Source: Mucilaginibacter daejeonensis (GTDB taxonomy: Bacteria > Bacteroidota > Bacteroidia > Sphingobacteriales > Sphingobacteriaceae). From it: a DNA stretch of 64,000 nt. Position 1 is the first letter of the stretch. Every line of letters starts with the position of its first letter. A program made the position numbers and the translations under genes. The DNA lies in contig NZ_CP086068.1 of the NCBI RefSeq assembly GCF_020783335.1, forward strand, positions 2,046,001 to 2,110,000. The letters run 5' to 3'. The notes below the pieces were generated by a model. That model saw only the letters and a list, made by a program, of their open reading frames with translations. It ran no database searches and was not told where the DNA came from. Below, piece after piece: positions 45,517 through 54,503 of the stretch.

Positions 45517-47820
45517 ATGACCGATAATCTTTCTACCATATACCCAAATTCGGCAACAGATCTGGTATTCCGCCCGTTGTTCTTCAGGCTGGCCCTTGCT
45601 GACGATAAAAAAGCATTAGATACGCTCATCTTCGATGGGAAGATCCTGCATACGCATAACGAGATATACACACAACTTCAGGAACTGATCAAAAGCATGT
45701 ACCCGGCGGAGCGTATCACGCCCGATCGGTACAGCCAGCTGATCGAAGCCCATTTGAACGGCACACCAGCCGATGAGTACGGCGTATGGGTATATTACCC
45801 TTGGAACGGCCGCCTGGTACACCTGTTGGACGAGGAAGAATTTGTGGAAGTACGTACCAACCGTAACCGCTTAAAGATCACCCGTAGCGAACAGAGACTG
45901 TTGAAGCAGAAAAAGATCGGCGTGGTTGGTCTATCAGTAGGGCAGTCCATAGCGCTTACCCTGGCTATGGAGCGCACTTGTGGCGAACTTCGCCTGGCTG
46001 ATTTTGACACGGCCGAGCTAAGCAACCTGAACCGCTTGCGTACCGGCGTGCACAACATGGGCATCAAAAAAACGGTGATCGCTGCCCGTGAGATAGCCGA
46101 GATCGATCCTTACATCCACGTGAAATTATATCACGATGGTTTGACCAAAGAGAACATGGACGATTTCTTCACCGCTGACGGCAAGCTTGACCTGTTCATT
46201 GAGGTGTGCGATGGCATGGATATTAAGATCGAGAGCCGTTTCAAAGCTCGCGAGCTGCAGATACCGGTGGTGATGGATACCAACGATCGCGGTATGCTTG
46301 ATGTGGAGCGCTTTGACCTCGAACCTGAGCGCCCGATATTACATGGCCTTGCGGACGGCCTCGACCCCGACAACATCAAAGACCTTTCTAACGAAGACAA
46401 GATACCTTACATCCTGAAGATGGTAGGCGCCGAGACCATCTCGACCCGCTTAAAAGCTTCGATGATGGAGGTGCAGCAATCGATCAATACCTGGCCGCAA
46501 CTGGCCTCGTCGGTAGTACTGGGCGGCGCCTTAACCACTGATGTGTGCCGACGGATACTGCTGGACCAGTTCCGTTCGTCGGGTAGATATTATGTTGACC
46601 TTGACGAACTAGTGAAGGATGAGGAAATATTGTCAACAGAGGTCGATCCTTCATATATCGGTCCGCCGGAGCTGACCGAGGAAGATATGCTGAAAGCTGC
46701 CGAGCAGATCGAGGGTAGCACTGAAGGCATCACGCTTGATCAGAATATTGCTACGCAGATCGCGCAGGCCGGTGTGATCGCGCCATCGGGTGGTAACGCC
46801 CAGCCTTGGAAGCTATTGTACACTGACAAAGGTTTGCTGGTATTCCATGACGCGCACCACTCGCACTCGTTCCTTGATTTTGAGCATTTAGGCTCATATG
46901 TAGCCATCGGCGCATTGGTCGAGAACGTGGCCATCAAGGCATCTACTTTTGGCTTAAATATCAAGACCGAATATTTCCCGCTGCAAGGCGACCGCACATT
47001 GGCAGCACGGGTCATCTTTACCGAGGCAAGTTCTGCGGCCTACGAGCCTGCGTTGGAAAAAGGACTGAACATACGCGTGACCAACCGTGACAAAGTTGAA
47101 AAAGAACGACTGGCCCCGCCTGTAGCTGATCAACTGATCAGCGTGACCGAAGCATATGATGGCGCTAAATTGCAGCTCATCACCGATGACCAACTAATGA
47201 AGCAAGTGGGCGATCTGGCGGCCCGTGCCGAGATGATGCGCATCTTGCACCCACGCGGGCATTACGATACCTTCACTAACGAGCTACGCTGGAGCACCGA
47301 AGAAGCTGAACGCACGCTGAACGGCCTCGATGTGAATACTTTGGGCGCCTCTAAAGGCGAGATCGCTGCCTTGGGAGTAGCCAAGGATGCCAAAGCCATA
47401 GCCTTTTTGCGTGAACAGCAGGGTGGTATAGCCTTCACCAAAATGGTGAACAACGCCATCGCTTATTCATCGGCTATCGGTATCGTGACCATGCCGCAGT
47501 ATTCCGCTGAGGATTTCGTGAAAGGTGGCCGGGCGGTGGAGCGTTTATGGATAGAGGCAAACCTTGCAGGGCTTTCGTTCCAGCCGGTGGCGCAATTGGT
47601 GTTCATGACGGCCAGGACAACCTATGATGCACCTGCCACTACCGAACAGGAAAAGCTGTATCACGCTGAAGTAAGCCAGTTACAGCAGCAACTACATGCA
47701 TTATTACCGCAGATCGGCGAACAGCAACCTGTATTCATGTTCAGGCTGGCTAAGGGCGGGCAGCCAAAGGCACGGTCATTGCGCAGGCCACTTTCAGCAA
47801 CGTTCAGTTATAAAGTTTAG
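45517..47820 (+). CDS. E1-like (ThiF) and nitroreductase fusion protein, Rv1355c/MoeY type
   Basis: A 767-residue fusion. Residues 1-125 are an N-terminal region of unknown type. Residues 130-340 are a ThiF/MoeB-like adenylating domain: IGVVGLSVGQSIALTLA (a variant of the usual G-x-G-x-x-G), LADFDTAELSNLNRL and VMDTNDRGMLDVERFD. No CxxC pairs are seen, so the structural zinc site of MoeB/ThiF is absent. Residues 410-745 are an FMN nitroreductase-like domain, beginning GVIAPSGGNAQPWKLLY (about 420) and ending WIEANLAGLSFQPV. The architecture matches mycobacterial Rv1355c (MoeY), whose substrate is unknown. A carboxylate or peptide may be adenylated and then oxidised or reduced; this is inference. 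Confidence 0.85.
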   Translation: MTDNLSTIYPNSATDLVFRPLFFRLALADDKKALDTLIFDGKILHTHNEIYTQLQELIKSMYPAERITPDRYSQLIEAHLNGTPADEYGVWVYYPWNGRLVHLLDEEEFVEVRTNRNRLKITRSEQRLLKQKKIGVVGLSVGQSIALTLAMERTCGELRLADFDTAELSNLNRLRTGVHNMGIKKTVIAAREIAEIDPYIHVKLYHDGLTKENMDDFFTADGKLDLFIEVCDGMDIKIESRFKARELQIPVVMDTNDRGMLDVERFDLEPERPILHGLADGLDPDNIKDLSNEDKIPYILKMVGAETISTRLKASMMEVQQSINTWPQLASSVVLGGALTTDVCRRILLDQFRSSGRYYVDLDELVKDEEILSTEVDPSYIGPPELTEEDMLKAAEQIEGSTEGITLDQNIATQIAQAGVIAPSGGNAQPWKLLYTDKGLLVFHDAHHSHSFLDFEHLGSYVAIGALVENVAIKASTFGLNIKTEYFPLQGDRTLAARVIFTEASSAAYEPALEKGLNIRVTNRDKVEKERLAPPVADQLISVTEAYDGAKLQLITDDQLMKQVGDLAARAEMMRILHPRGHYDTFTNELRWSTEEAERTLNGLDVNTLGASKGEIAALGVAKDAKAIAFLREQQGGIAFTKMVNNAIAYSSAIGIVTMPQYSAEDFVKGGRAVERLWIEANLAGLSFQPVAQLVFMTARTTYDAPATTEQEKLYHAEVSQLQQQLHALLPQIGEQQPVFMFRLAKGGQPKARSLRRPLSATFSYKV

Positions 47821-47907
47821 AAGCTATAGTTGAGCTTAAAAGCTAATTACGCTATTTTTAGCACCGATATAACATTCCGTTACTCCACCCTGTATCATCC
47901 TTATAAT

Positions 47908-50043
47908 ATGAAGCGTTGGTTATCTATTTGTATCCTTCTATTAATATCTATCGTTGCGGCGCAAGCACAGATCACGTACAGTGGTCATAAGCGCATCGCT
48001 ACGGTGGGCGATGGGATAGCTTATTACATCGACTCTTCAGGTAAGCATACCGTTCAGACTATACAAAACCAAGCTAACTTTACCAAGGTGAAGGCCGCGG
48101 TACCAAATCTTGGCCTTACGGATAAACCGGTTTGGCTAAAGGTGGACGTTAAAAATCAGAGTGACCTCAACGACCTGATCCTGCAATTTGATCAGCCATT
48201 ATTAGAGAGTATCACCTTCTATTACCCCGCCAACGGAAGCTTTGCAGGTAATGTGAGCGGCGAACGTTATCCATTTGGGTCACGGCCCGTGAACTATCAC
48301 AAGTTCCTGTATCACTTAAATATCCCTCCGGGCGGATCATCGGTTTACTATGTGCGCATCACCTCAAGCCACCCCATGCAAATGCCGGTGTTCCTGGGTG
48401 ATAAGGAAAGCATAGAGGATCTAAGCATGAGTAAGAACATTCTTTTTGGAGTGTTCTTCGGCATCATCCTCGTAATGTTCTTTTACAATCTGTTCGTGTA
48501 CATCTCGGTGAAAGACCCGATATATATCTATTACGTGATCTACATCCTCGTGGTGGGGCTCACGCAAACCACTATAGAGGGGTATAGCTTCCAGTACCTA
48601 TGGCCTAACAATACGTTCCTGGCTACCCGTAGCTTTTTCCTGTTAACGGCGCTGGTGAACATAACCGGGCTCGAGTTCGTGCGCCAATTCCTGCACACTA
48701 AGGATTACTTACCCAGGTTAGATAAGTTCGCTTTTTTGATCTATGGCGTTTACCTGCTCGTGATCGTGCTTACTGTGCTGGGCCAGTTGCGCTTATCATA
48801 CATGATCCTGCAGGGTTTCGGCGGCGTGGTGTCCCTTTATATGCTGGCCGTGGCTGTGATCATAGCCCGGAGAGGGAACCGTTCCGCCAAGTTCTTCCTG
48901 ATCGCCTGGTTGCCACTCATTGCCGGTATCATTATCTGGATACTTAAGGACATGAACGTACTGCCGTACAACCTATTCACCAATTACAGTATCACATATG
49001 GTTCGGCGTTGGAGGTCATCTTGCTGTCGTTCGCACTGGCTGATAAGATCAACATCTTCAAGGCCGAAAAGGAGCGCTCGCAAGAGGAGACCTTACAAGC
49101 CTTAAAAGAGAACGAACGCATCATCCGCGAGCAGAACGTGATATTGGAGGCCAAGGTGAATGAACGAACGTTGGAATTAAGCAAGGCCAACAGCGAATTG
49201 AACGTTACGCTGGAGGACCTCAAGCAGGCACAAACGCAATTGGTAGAATCTGAAAAAATGGCCTCCCTGGGTCAGTTGACGGCAGGTATTGCGCACGAGA
49301 TCAATAACCCGATCAACTTCGTGACCTCGAACATCAAGCCGTTGAGGCGCGATATCGAGATGGTGATGGATACATTGCGCACGGTAGAAGGTATAGCCAT
49401 GATGGATATCACCGCCGCTGAAAAGCAAAAGCAGATCGAAGAGCACAAAGAGGACATGGACTTTGAATACCTCCAGGATGAGATCGCTCACCTGATGAAG
49501 GGGATCACCGAAGGTGCCAACCGCACGGCCGAGATCGTCAAGGGGCTGCGTATCTTCTCCCGTTTGGATGAGGACGACCTGAAGCGTGCCGATATCAACG
49601 AGGGTATCGAATCGACGCTGGTGATCGCTAACAACCTGATGGGTAAGATCAGTGTGGTCAAACAGCTTGGGCAGCTGCCACCGATCGAGTGCTATGCTGG
49701 TAAGCTGAACCAGGTGTTCCTGAACATCATCTCCAATGCGGCTTATGCGGTACACAAAAAATTCGGCGATCAGCCGGGTGGGCAAATATCCATCAAAACA
49801 TATAACGACGATCACGACGTTTTCATCGAGCTTTCCGACAATGGGATAGGCATGAGCGAGAAAACGCAGAAAAAGATATTCGAACCGTTCTTTACCACCA
49901 AAGAAGTGGGCGAGGGTACGGGTTTAGGCATGTCAATTGCTTATAATACCATCAAAAAACACAATGGAAACATAACGCTGGAAAGTACTGAAGGTGAGGG
50001 GACAAGCTTTATCATAAAGCTGCCCATCATTTTTGTGATGTGA
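47908..50043 (+). CDS. 7TM-DISM sensor histidine kinase
   Basis: About 711 residues. A signal peptide (MKRWLSICILLLISIVAAQAQ) leads into an extracytoplasmic 7TMR-DISMED2 beta domain (residues 25-160), then seven transmembrane helices (about 175-380), a coiled coil (about 390-445) and the kinase. The phosphoacceptor is H463 in GIAHEINNP. The HATPase domain has the N box (NQVFLNIISNAAYAV), G1 (DNGIGM), the F box and G2 (GEGTGLGMSI). A longer frame starts at 47830, but the signal peptide fixes the ATG at 47908. It senses an extracellular ligand, possibly a carbohydrate, and begins a run of signalling genes. Confidence 0.93.
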   Translation: MKRWLSICILLLISIVAAQAQITYSGHKRIATVGDGIAYYIDSSGKHTVQTIQNQANFTKVKAAVPNLGLTDKPVWLKVDVKNQSDLNDLILQFDQPLLESITFYYPANGSFAGNVSGERYPFGSRPVNYHKFLYHLNIPPGGSSVYYVRITSSHPMQMPVFLGDKESIEDLSMSKNILFGVFFGIILVMFFYNLFVYISVKDPIYIYYVIYILVVGLTQTTIEGYSFQYLWPNNTFLATRSFFLLTALVNITGLEFVRQFLHTKDYLPRLDKFAFLIYGVYLLVIVLTVLGQLRLSYMILQGFGGVVSLYMLAVAVIIARRGNRSAKFFLIAWLPLIAGIIIWILKDMNVLPYNLFTNYSITYGSALEVILLSFALADKINIFKAEKERSQEETLQALKENERIIREQNVILEAKVNERTLELSKANSELNVTLEDLKQAQTQLVESEKMASLGQLTAGIAHEINNPINFVTSNIKPLRRDIEMVMDTLRTVEGIAMMDITAAEKQKQIEEHKEDMDFEYLQDEIAHLMKGITEGANRTAEIVKGLRIFSRLDEDDLKRADINEGIESTLVIANNLMGKISVVKQLGQLPPIECYAGKLNQVFLNIISNAAYAVHKKFGDQPGGQISIKTYNDDHDVFIELSDNGIGMSEKTQKKIFEPFFTTKEVGEGTGLGMSIAYNTIKKHNGNITLESTEGEGTSFIIKLPIIFVM

Positions 50044-50118
50044 ACGAACTTAATTAATGACCGTGCGTAAAAAGACCATCGAAATGTGTATTTTTAGTCA
50101 CCTAACTGATATAAAACA

Positions 50119-51213
50119 TTGATCCCCAACTCAGAAAAGATCAAGATCCTGTACGTTGACGATGAACAGGATAACCTTGTCGGATTCAAAGCGTCGTTGC
50201 GTTTAGATTACCAGATCTATACAGCGGTGAACATACCTCAGGCTACCAGCCATCTGGATAGCCATCCTGATATCAGGATCATATTCTGCGATCAGCGTAT
50301 GCCCGAAATGACGGGCGTACAGTTCTTCGAAAAGATCCGCTCTACCCATCCGCACCCGGTGCGCATTTTGTTGACCGCTTACACCGATGTGGAGTCAATC
50401 ATCAACGCCATCAACAAGGGTCATATTTTTAGGTACCTCAACAAGCCCTGGACCGAAACAGATATCTTATCAGCCATACAGGAGGCCAATAAGTTTTACC
50501 TCACCAACTCCATGTTGTCTGTCAAGAACGAGGAGTTGAACAAGGCCTATAACGAGCTTAACAAATTCGCCTACAGCGTAAGTCATGACATCAGGGGACC
50601 GATAGCCGGCGTGTTGGGCGCCATAAACGTGGCCCGCGAGATAGACGATGTGAACGAGATGCGCGAGATGCTGTATCTGATGGAAAAGTCATTGAAAAAG
50701 CTTGACTCGTACGTGATCAGCATGCATGATTATTATGCCATACAACGCGGTGAATTAAAGATCAAGAACATCGACTTCCAGTTGATGGTGGAGGAGATAA
50801 AGGGTTTTTACGAGGTGATATCCACCCTGGATAATATCGAATTCAAGGTGAACGTAACGCAGGATGCTGTGTTCAGGAGCGATGATACACCTTTGAAATT
50901 GGTGATCAATAACCTGCTCTCTAATGCCTTTAAGTACCAGGATCTGGAACGCCAGCACCGCTCTGTTGAATTAAACATAGAAGTTGTAAAGGGTGTGGCC
51001 ACGATATATGTAAAAGACACAGGAATCGGTATATTAGGCAATCATATCGGCGAGATATTCAACCTGTTCTACCGGGCCACATCGCAGGGGCCAGGCTCAG
51101 GTTTTGGCCTGTACAACGTAAAAAGTGCGCTCCAAAAACTGAACGGGCAGATCGAGGTGAACTCGGTGATGGGACAAGGCACCACCTTTAAGGTGATCAT
51201 TCCATCTATTTAA
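50119..51213 (+). CDS. Receiver-histidine kinase hybrid (REC-HisKA-HATPase)
   Basis: A 364-residue cytoplasmic protein without membrane segments. The REC domain covers residues 8-125 with acidic pair DDE, phosphoacceptor D58 in CDQRMPEMTG and lysine in NKPWTE. HisKA follows with H156 in SVSHDIRGP, then HATPase with NNLLSNAFKYQ, DTGIGI and GSGFGLYNV. The order REC before kinase is reversed relative to classic hybrids and suggests it is controlled by an upstream kinase, probably the 7TM-DISM protein. The start is a TTG; an in-frame TGA lies four codons upstream and no ATG fits. It ends 1 bp before the next receiver gene. Confidence 0.9.
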   Translation: MIPNSEKIKILYVDDEQDNLVGFKASLRLDYQIYTAVNIPQATSHLDSHPDIRIIFCDQRMPEMTGVQFFEKIRSTHPHPVRILLTAYTDVESIINAINKGHIFRYLNKPWTETDILSAIQEANKFYLTNSMLSVKNEELNKAYNELNKFAYSVSHDIRGPIAGVLGAINVAREIDDVNEMREMLYLMEKSLKKLDSYVISMHDYYAIQRGELKIKNIDFQLMVEEIKGFYEVISTLDNIEFKVNVTQDAVFRSDDTPLKLVINNLLSNAFKYQDLERQHRSVELNIEVVKGVATIYVKDTGIGILGNHIGEIFNLFYRATSQGPGSGFGLYNVKSALQKLNGQIEVNSVMGQGTTFKVIIPSI

Positions 51214-51214
51214 C

Positions 51215-51616
51215 ATGATGAGATTAACTTTCATAGTCATTGACGACAGCGAACTGGACCGTTTCATCCTCCGCAGGGTGATCGAGCACCTGAGCGATGG
51301 CTATGAAGTGATCACCTATCGTACCGCTTGGGAAGCGCTTGTGGATATAGAAAGGATAGAAAGAGAGACCTTTACGATGATATTCCTTGACCTGAAGATG
51401 CCGGTAATGGATGGCTTTCAGTTCATTGAGGAATTTGGTAAACTGCCCGAACACATCAAGGACCGGCACCGCATCGTGATCCTTTCTACCACTCGTAATC
51501 CTACTGACATTGCGCGGTTAATGGATAGTGATCTTGTGGATAGTATCGTAGAAAAGCCGATCACCAAGGAGAAATTCAATTCGCTTTTAGGCGCGCTTAA
51601 CACTACGGCGCTTTAA
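51215..51616 (+). CDS. Single-domain response regulator
   Basis: A 133-residue receiver domain with no output domain. The acidic pair is IDDSELDRF, the phosphoacceptor D59 is in FLDLKMPVMDG, the conserved Thr/Ser lies in ILSTTRNP and the lysine in VEKPITKEKF. It resembles Rcp1/CheY-like regulators. It is cotranscribed with the hybrid kinase (1-bp gap) and is probably its phosphorelay partner. Confidence 0.9.
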   Translation: MMRLTFIVIDDSELDRFILRRVIEHLSDGYEVITYRTAWEALVDIERIERETFTMIFLDLKMPVMDGFQFIEEFGKLPEHIKDRHRIVILSTTRNPTDIARLMDSDLVDSIVEKPITKEKFNSLLGALNTTAL

Positions 51617-51630
51617 TGCTGCTCAACTGA

Positions 51631-52095
51631 TCAGGAAAGCAGCTTCTGCCTCAATAAAAATTCGAGCTGGTTGTTGGAGTCTTCCAGCTTTACGTTCATT
51701 TCTTTCAATTCCGCGTTCTCAAGGTATTTCTCATAAGCGCGGTTGATCGTCATGTCCAATTCTTCCTCGTTCCATGGTTTGGCCAGGTAATGGTATATCT
51801 TGCCTTTATTCACCGCATCAACTACGGCCGTCATGTCGGCATAGCCGGTCAGCAAAATGCGCATAGGCTCAGGATCGATCTCGATCACTTTCTCCAGGAA
51901 CTCTACACCGGTCATTTCGGGCATACGCTGATCGGTAATGATGATGTGCACTTTTTTAGCACTCAGCACTTTCAAAGCCTCATCGCCGCTAATAGCGGTA
52001 TAGACCTGATATTTTATACGAAAGGTCGCCTTGAACGAGAAAAGATTATTCTCCTCATCGTCAACGTACAACACTGCGATCTTTTCTGATGCCAT
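51631..52095 (-). CDS. Response regulator with C-terminal coiled coil
   Basis: A 154-residue receiver. Its REC domain (LYVDDEENNLFSFKATFR, TDQRMPEMTGVEFLEKV, LAKPWNEEEL) is a close paralogue of the REC half of the hybrid at 50119, sharing the DQRMPEMTGV block and the KPW motif. The last 35 residues are a coiled coil (AELKEMNVKLEDSNNQLEFLL) with no DNA-binding domain. It converges with the single receiver (14 bp between stops), so it is transcribed separately. Confidence 0.88.
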   Translation of the reverse strand: MASEKIAVLYVDDEENNLFSFKATFRIKYQVYTAISGDEALKVLSAKKVHIIITDQRMPEMTGVEFLEKVIEIDPEPMRILLTGYADMTAVVDAVNKGKIYHYLAKPWNEEELDMTINRAYEKYLENAELKEMNVKLEDSNNQLEFLLRQKLLS

Positions 52096-52259
52096 ATCGA
52101 TCTGATAAATAAATGTTCAACAAATGTAGTAGATATTAAATAAATGTAAGAAAAGTGAATGGGTTTGTCAATAACGCATCGCGAAAGTTACTTTTTCGTG
52201 TTGGTCAAGCTTCCATACCGATGGTTAAATATCAACACATTTCACTTAATTGAAGCCGC

Positions 52260-53135
52260 TCAGTCACCAAACAGACTGCTGCTCAGGTACCTGTCGCCGC
52301 GATCGCAGGCAATGAACACGATCGTACCCGAAGTAAGCTCCTGCGCGATCCTGATAGCTGCCGTGCATGCACCGCCCGAACTCATACCCGCGAATACACC
52401 TTCCACGCGGGCCAGTTGGCGCGTCATGGCGGTGGCATCCTGTTCAGATATGTCCAAGGTGCGGTCTACTCGGCTTGGGTCAAAAATCTTTGGCAGGTAG
52501 GCCGCGGGCCAGCGCCTGATACCTGGTATCGATGATTCTTCAGTTGGCTGGCAGCCCACGATCTGTATACCCGGGTTCTTTTCCTTCAAATACTTAGAGC
52601 TACCCATGATGGTGCCGGTTGTGCCCATGGCGCTTACAAAGTGCGTGATCTGGCCATCGGTATCGCGCCACATCTCAGGACCGGTGGTCTTGTAATGGGC
52701 CATATAGTTATCGGAATTAGCAAACTGGTTGAGCAAAAAGTATTCGCCTGTTGCGCCTTTGCTTTCGGCATGGTCTCGGCAAGCCTCTATATTCTCCAAT
52801 AAGGTGACCTTAGCGCCAAAAGCCTCCATGGTGAGCGTGCGTTCGCGTGTACTGTTGGCAGGCATCACCAGTTCGATCTCGAGGTCAAACAGCCTGGCGA
52901 TCATGGCCAGTGCAATGCCGGTGTTACCGCTAGTGGCCTCTATCAATCTCATTCCCTTGGTCACCTCGCCACGTTCGATCGCGCTGCGGATCATATTCAG
53001 GGCCGCACGGTCCTTCACACTGCCGCCGGGATTATTGCCTTCCAGTTTGGCGTATATCTTTACATTTGGATTGGGGTTCAGTTTTTTGATCTCTATCAAT
53101 GGGGTATTGCCCACCAGGTCTATAATTCCAGCCAT
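52260..53135 (-). CDS. cysM: Cysteine synthase (O-acetylserine sulfhydrylase)
   Basis: A 291-residue PLP enzyme making cysteine from O-acetylserine and sulfide. The PLP lysine is in NPGGSVKDRAA (about residue 41), the substrate loop is EATSGNTGIAL and the phosphate-binding glycines are in SAMGTTGTIMG. The length and IEIKKLNPNPNVKIYAKLEGNNPGGS start place it in the CysM-like branch. It is the second gene of a two-gene operon 10 bp after cysE. Confidence 0.95.
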   Translation of the reverse strand: MAGIIDLVGNTPLIEIKKLNPNPNVKIYAKLEGNNPGGSVKDRAALNMIRSAIERGEVTKGMRLIEATSGNTGIALAMIARLFDLEIELVMPANSTRERTLTMEAFGAKVTLLENIEACRDHAESKGATGEYFLLNQFANSDNYMAHYKTTGPEMWRDTDGQITHFVSAMGTTGTIMGSSKYLKEKNPGIQIVGCQPTEESSIPGIRRWPAAYLPKIFDPSRVDRTLDISEQDATAMTRQLARVEGVFAGMSSGGACTAAIRIAQELTSGTIVFIACDRGDRYLSSSLFGD

Positions 53136-53145
53136 ATTGATACAA

Positions 53146-53958
53146 CTATGCTTTGCGGGTAATGTTCTGTACGGTGATCATTGGCGTATGGTACACGGTG
53201 CTGTAAGGCTCAACGCTTTGGGTGAGCCACACGTTACCGCCGATCACGCAATGATGACCGATCACGGTATCGCCACCCAAAATGGTAGCGCCTGAGTAAA
53301 TGATCACATGGTCCTCTACGGTAGGGTGCCGCTTGGTGCCGGCCATATTCTTGTGTACACTAAGCGCCCCCAGCGTAACTCCTTGATATATCTTCACATA
53401 CTTACCGATCACGCACGACTCACCGATCACCACGCCTGTTCCATGATCGATGTAAAAATGCTCGCCTATAACTGCCGACGGATGTATATCGATGCCGGTC
53501 ACGGAATGTGCATGCTCGGTAAGGATACGTGGTATGAGCGGTATGCCCAACAAGCTAAGCGTGTGTGCGATACGGTAAAAGTAGATGGCATAGAACCCAG
53601 GGTAAGTACGCACAACCTCAAATTCGCTCTGCGCGGCCGGGTCACCCTCGTAAATGGCCTGAATGTCGGTGTTCAGCACCTCATATAAGTCGGGAAGGCG
53701 GTCGAAGAATAGGGTAGATAATACCTCGCTCTGCTGCTCATCGTGATCGCATCCTGAGCCAATGATGGCCGCAAGCTCAGAGCGGAGGGAGGATACATAT
53801 TCCTCAACCGACGACAGGGTGCTGAAGGTGGGCTGGCATTGCTCAGGATAAAGCAACTTCATGATGTTCAACGCCCAGGTGGTGATCACCTGATTGGGCG
53901 CGTATCCTTTGACAACGCTCTGTTTACGAAAGAGGTAATTATAAAATTCGTCATTCAT
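53146..53958 (-). CDS. cysE: Serine O-acetyltransferase
   Basis: A 270-residue enzyme making O-acetylserine from serine and acetyl-CoA. The N-terminal helical region (residues 1-135) is followed by a left-handed beta-helix of hexapeptide repeats (IDHGTGVVIGESCVIGKYVKI, with the catalytic His, and GGDTVIGHHCVIGGNVWL). KRHPTVEDHVIIYSGATILG is the standard family block. It directly precedes cysM, giving a compact cysteine operon. A cluster of TGTAACA motifs lies 270-410 bp upstream. Confidence 0.95.
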   Translation of the reverse strand: MNDEFYNYLFRKQSVVKGYAPNQVITTWALNIMKLLYPEQCQPTFSTLSSVEEYVSSLRSELAAIIGSGCDHDEQQSEVLSTLFFDRLPDLYEVLNTDIQAIYEGDPAAQSEFEVVRTYPGFYAIYFYRIAHTLSLLGIPLIPRILTEHAHSVTGIDIHPSAVIGEHFYIDHGTGVVIGESCVIGKYVKIYQGVTLGALSVHKNMAGTKRHPTVEDHVIIYSGATILGGDTVIGHHCVIGGNVWLTQSVEPYSTVYHTPMITVQNITRKA

Positions 53959-54224
53959 GGGTTTCGGAAGCCATGTTCAATTAATCAACTACAGAAATAG
54001 CTAAAAAGTTCGACATTATGAATTTTTGAAGATGCTCAACAGTGAACTTGTTGTGAAAGAGCATACTTCAAAAGAAAAATTGCCCTATCCGGACGATAAA
54101 TGAATGGAAACCGACCATCTCCGGTTAACCTCTCGCCGTGTTGATCTGTGTCAGATAGTATCCCTGGTACGCTAAAACATGGTAAAATGATAGCACTTCC
54201 TCAGGCAAAAAGCGGCATTAAAAG

Positions 54225-54367
54225 TGTTACAGCGATGTAACAGAATTCCCCAACTTTCCCCACTTTTTAGTGTTACAAAATTCGTAAAAACCCAACTTTT
54301 TCAAGAAAAATCGACATTTTTCAGAAATGTAACAGCATATGTAACACTTTATAACGCAAATGTAACA
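54225..54367. promoter_or_regulatory. Array of six TGTTACA/TGTAACA motifs upstream of cysE
   Basis: Copies lie at 54225, 54236, 54271, 54328, 54340 and 54361 (7 bp each). The first two form a perfect dyad with a 4-nt spacer (54225-54242), and the last three are direct repeats 12 and 21 bp apart. The array falls in the otherwise empty 545-bp gap between the cysE start and the terminator of the PorP gene. It may be an operator region for the cysE-cysM operon. The regulator is unknown. Confidence 0.45.
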
Positions 54368-54445
54368 CCTGAAACATGCGGATGGGCCCGGCCGGTAAAA
54401 CCAGAAGCGCTGATCAGCGCAATTTTTGCAAAATTGATGATCAAT

Positions 54446-54478
54446 AAAAAGGGCCAACTGATCAAGATCAGCTGGCCC
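54446..54478 (-). terminator. Intrinsic terminator of the second T9SS operon
   Basis: GGGCCAACTGATC (54451-54463) and GATCAGCTGGCCC (54466-54478) form a 13-bp stem; the one imperfect pair is a G-T wobble only on the minus strand. It is followed there by TTTTT. Confidence 0.75.
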
Positions 54479-54503
54479 GGATATACAAATTGTGCAGAGT
54501 CTG

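Noticed and set aside
52729-53295. Plus-strand frame of 188 codons across cysM and cysE
   Set aside because: It spans two real genes with full catalytic motifs and shows no family signal itself.
54225-54367. Possible CRISPR-like repeat array
   Set aside because: The repeats are only 7 bp, occur in both orientations and have irregular spacing; no cas gene is present in the window.
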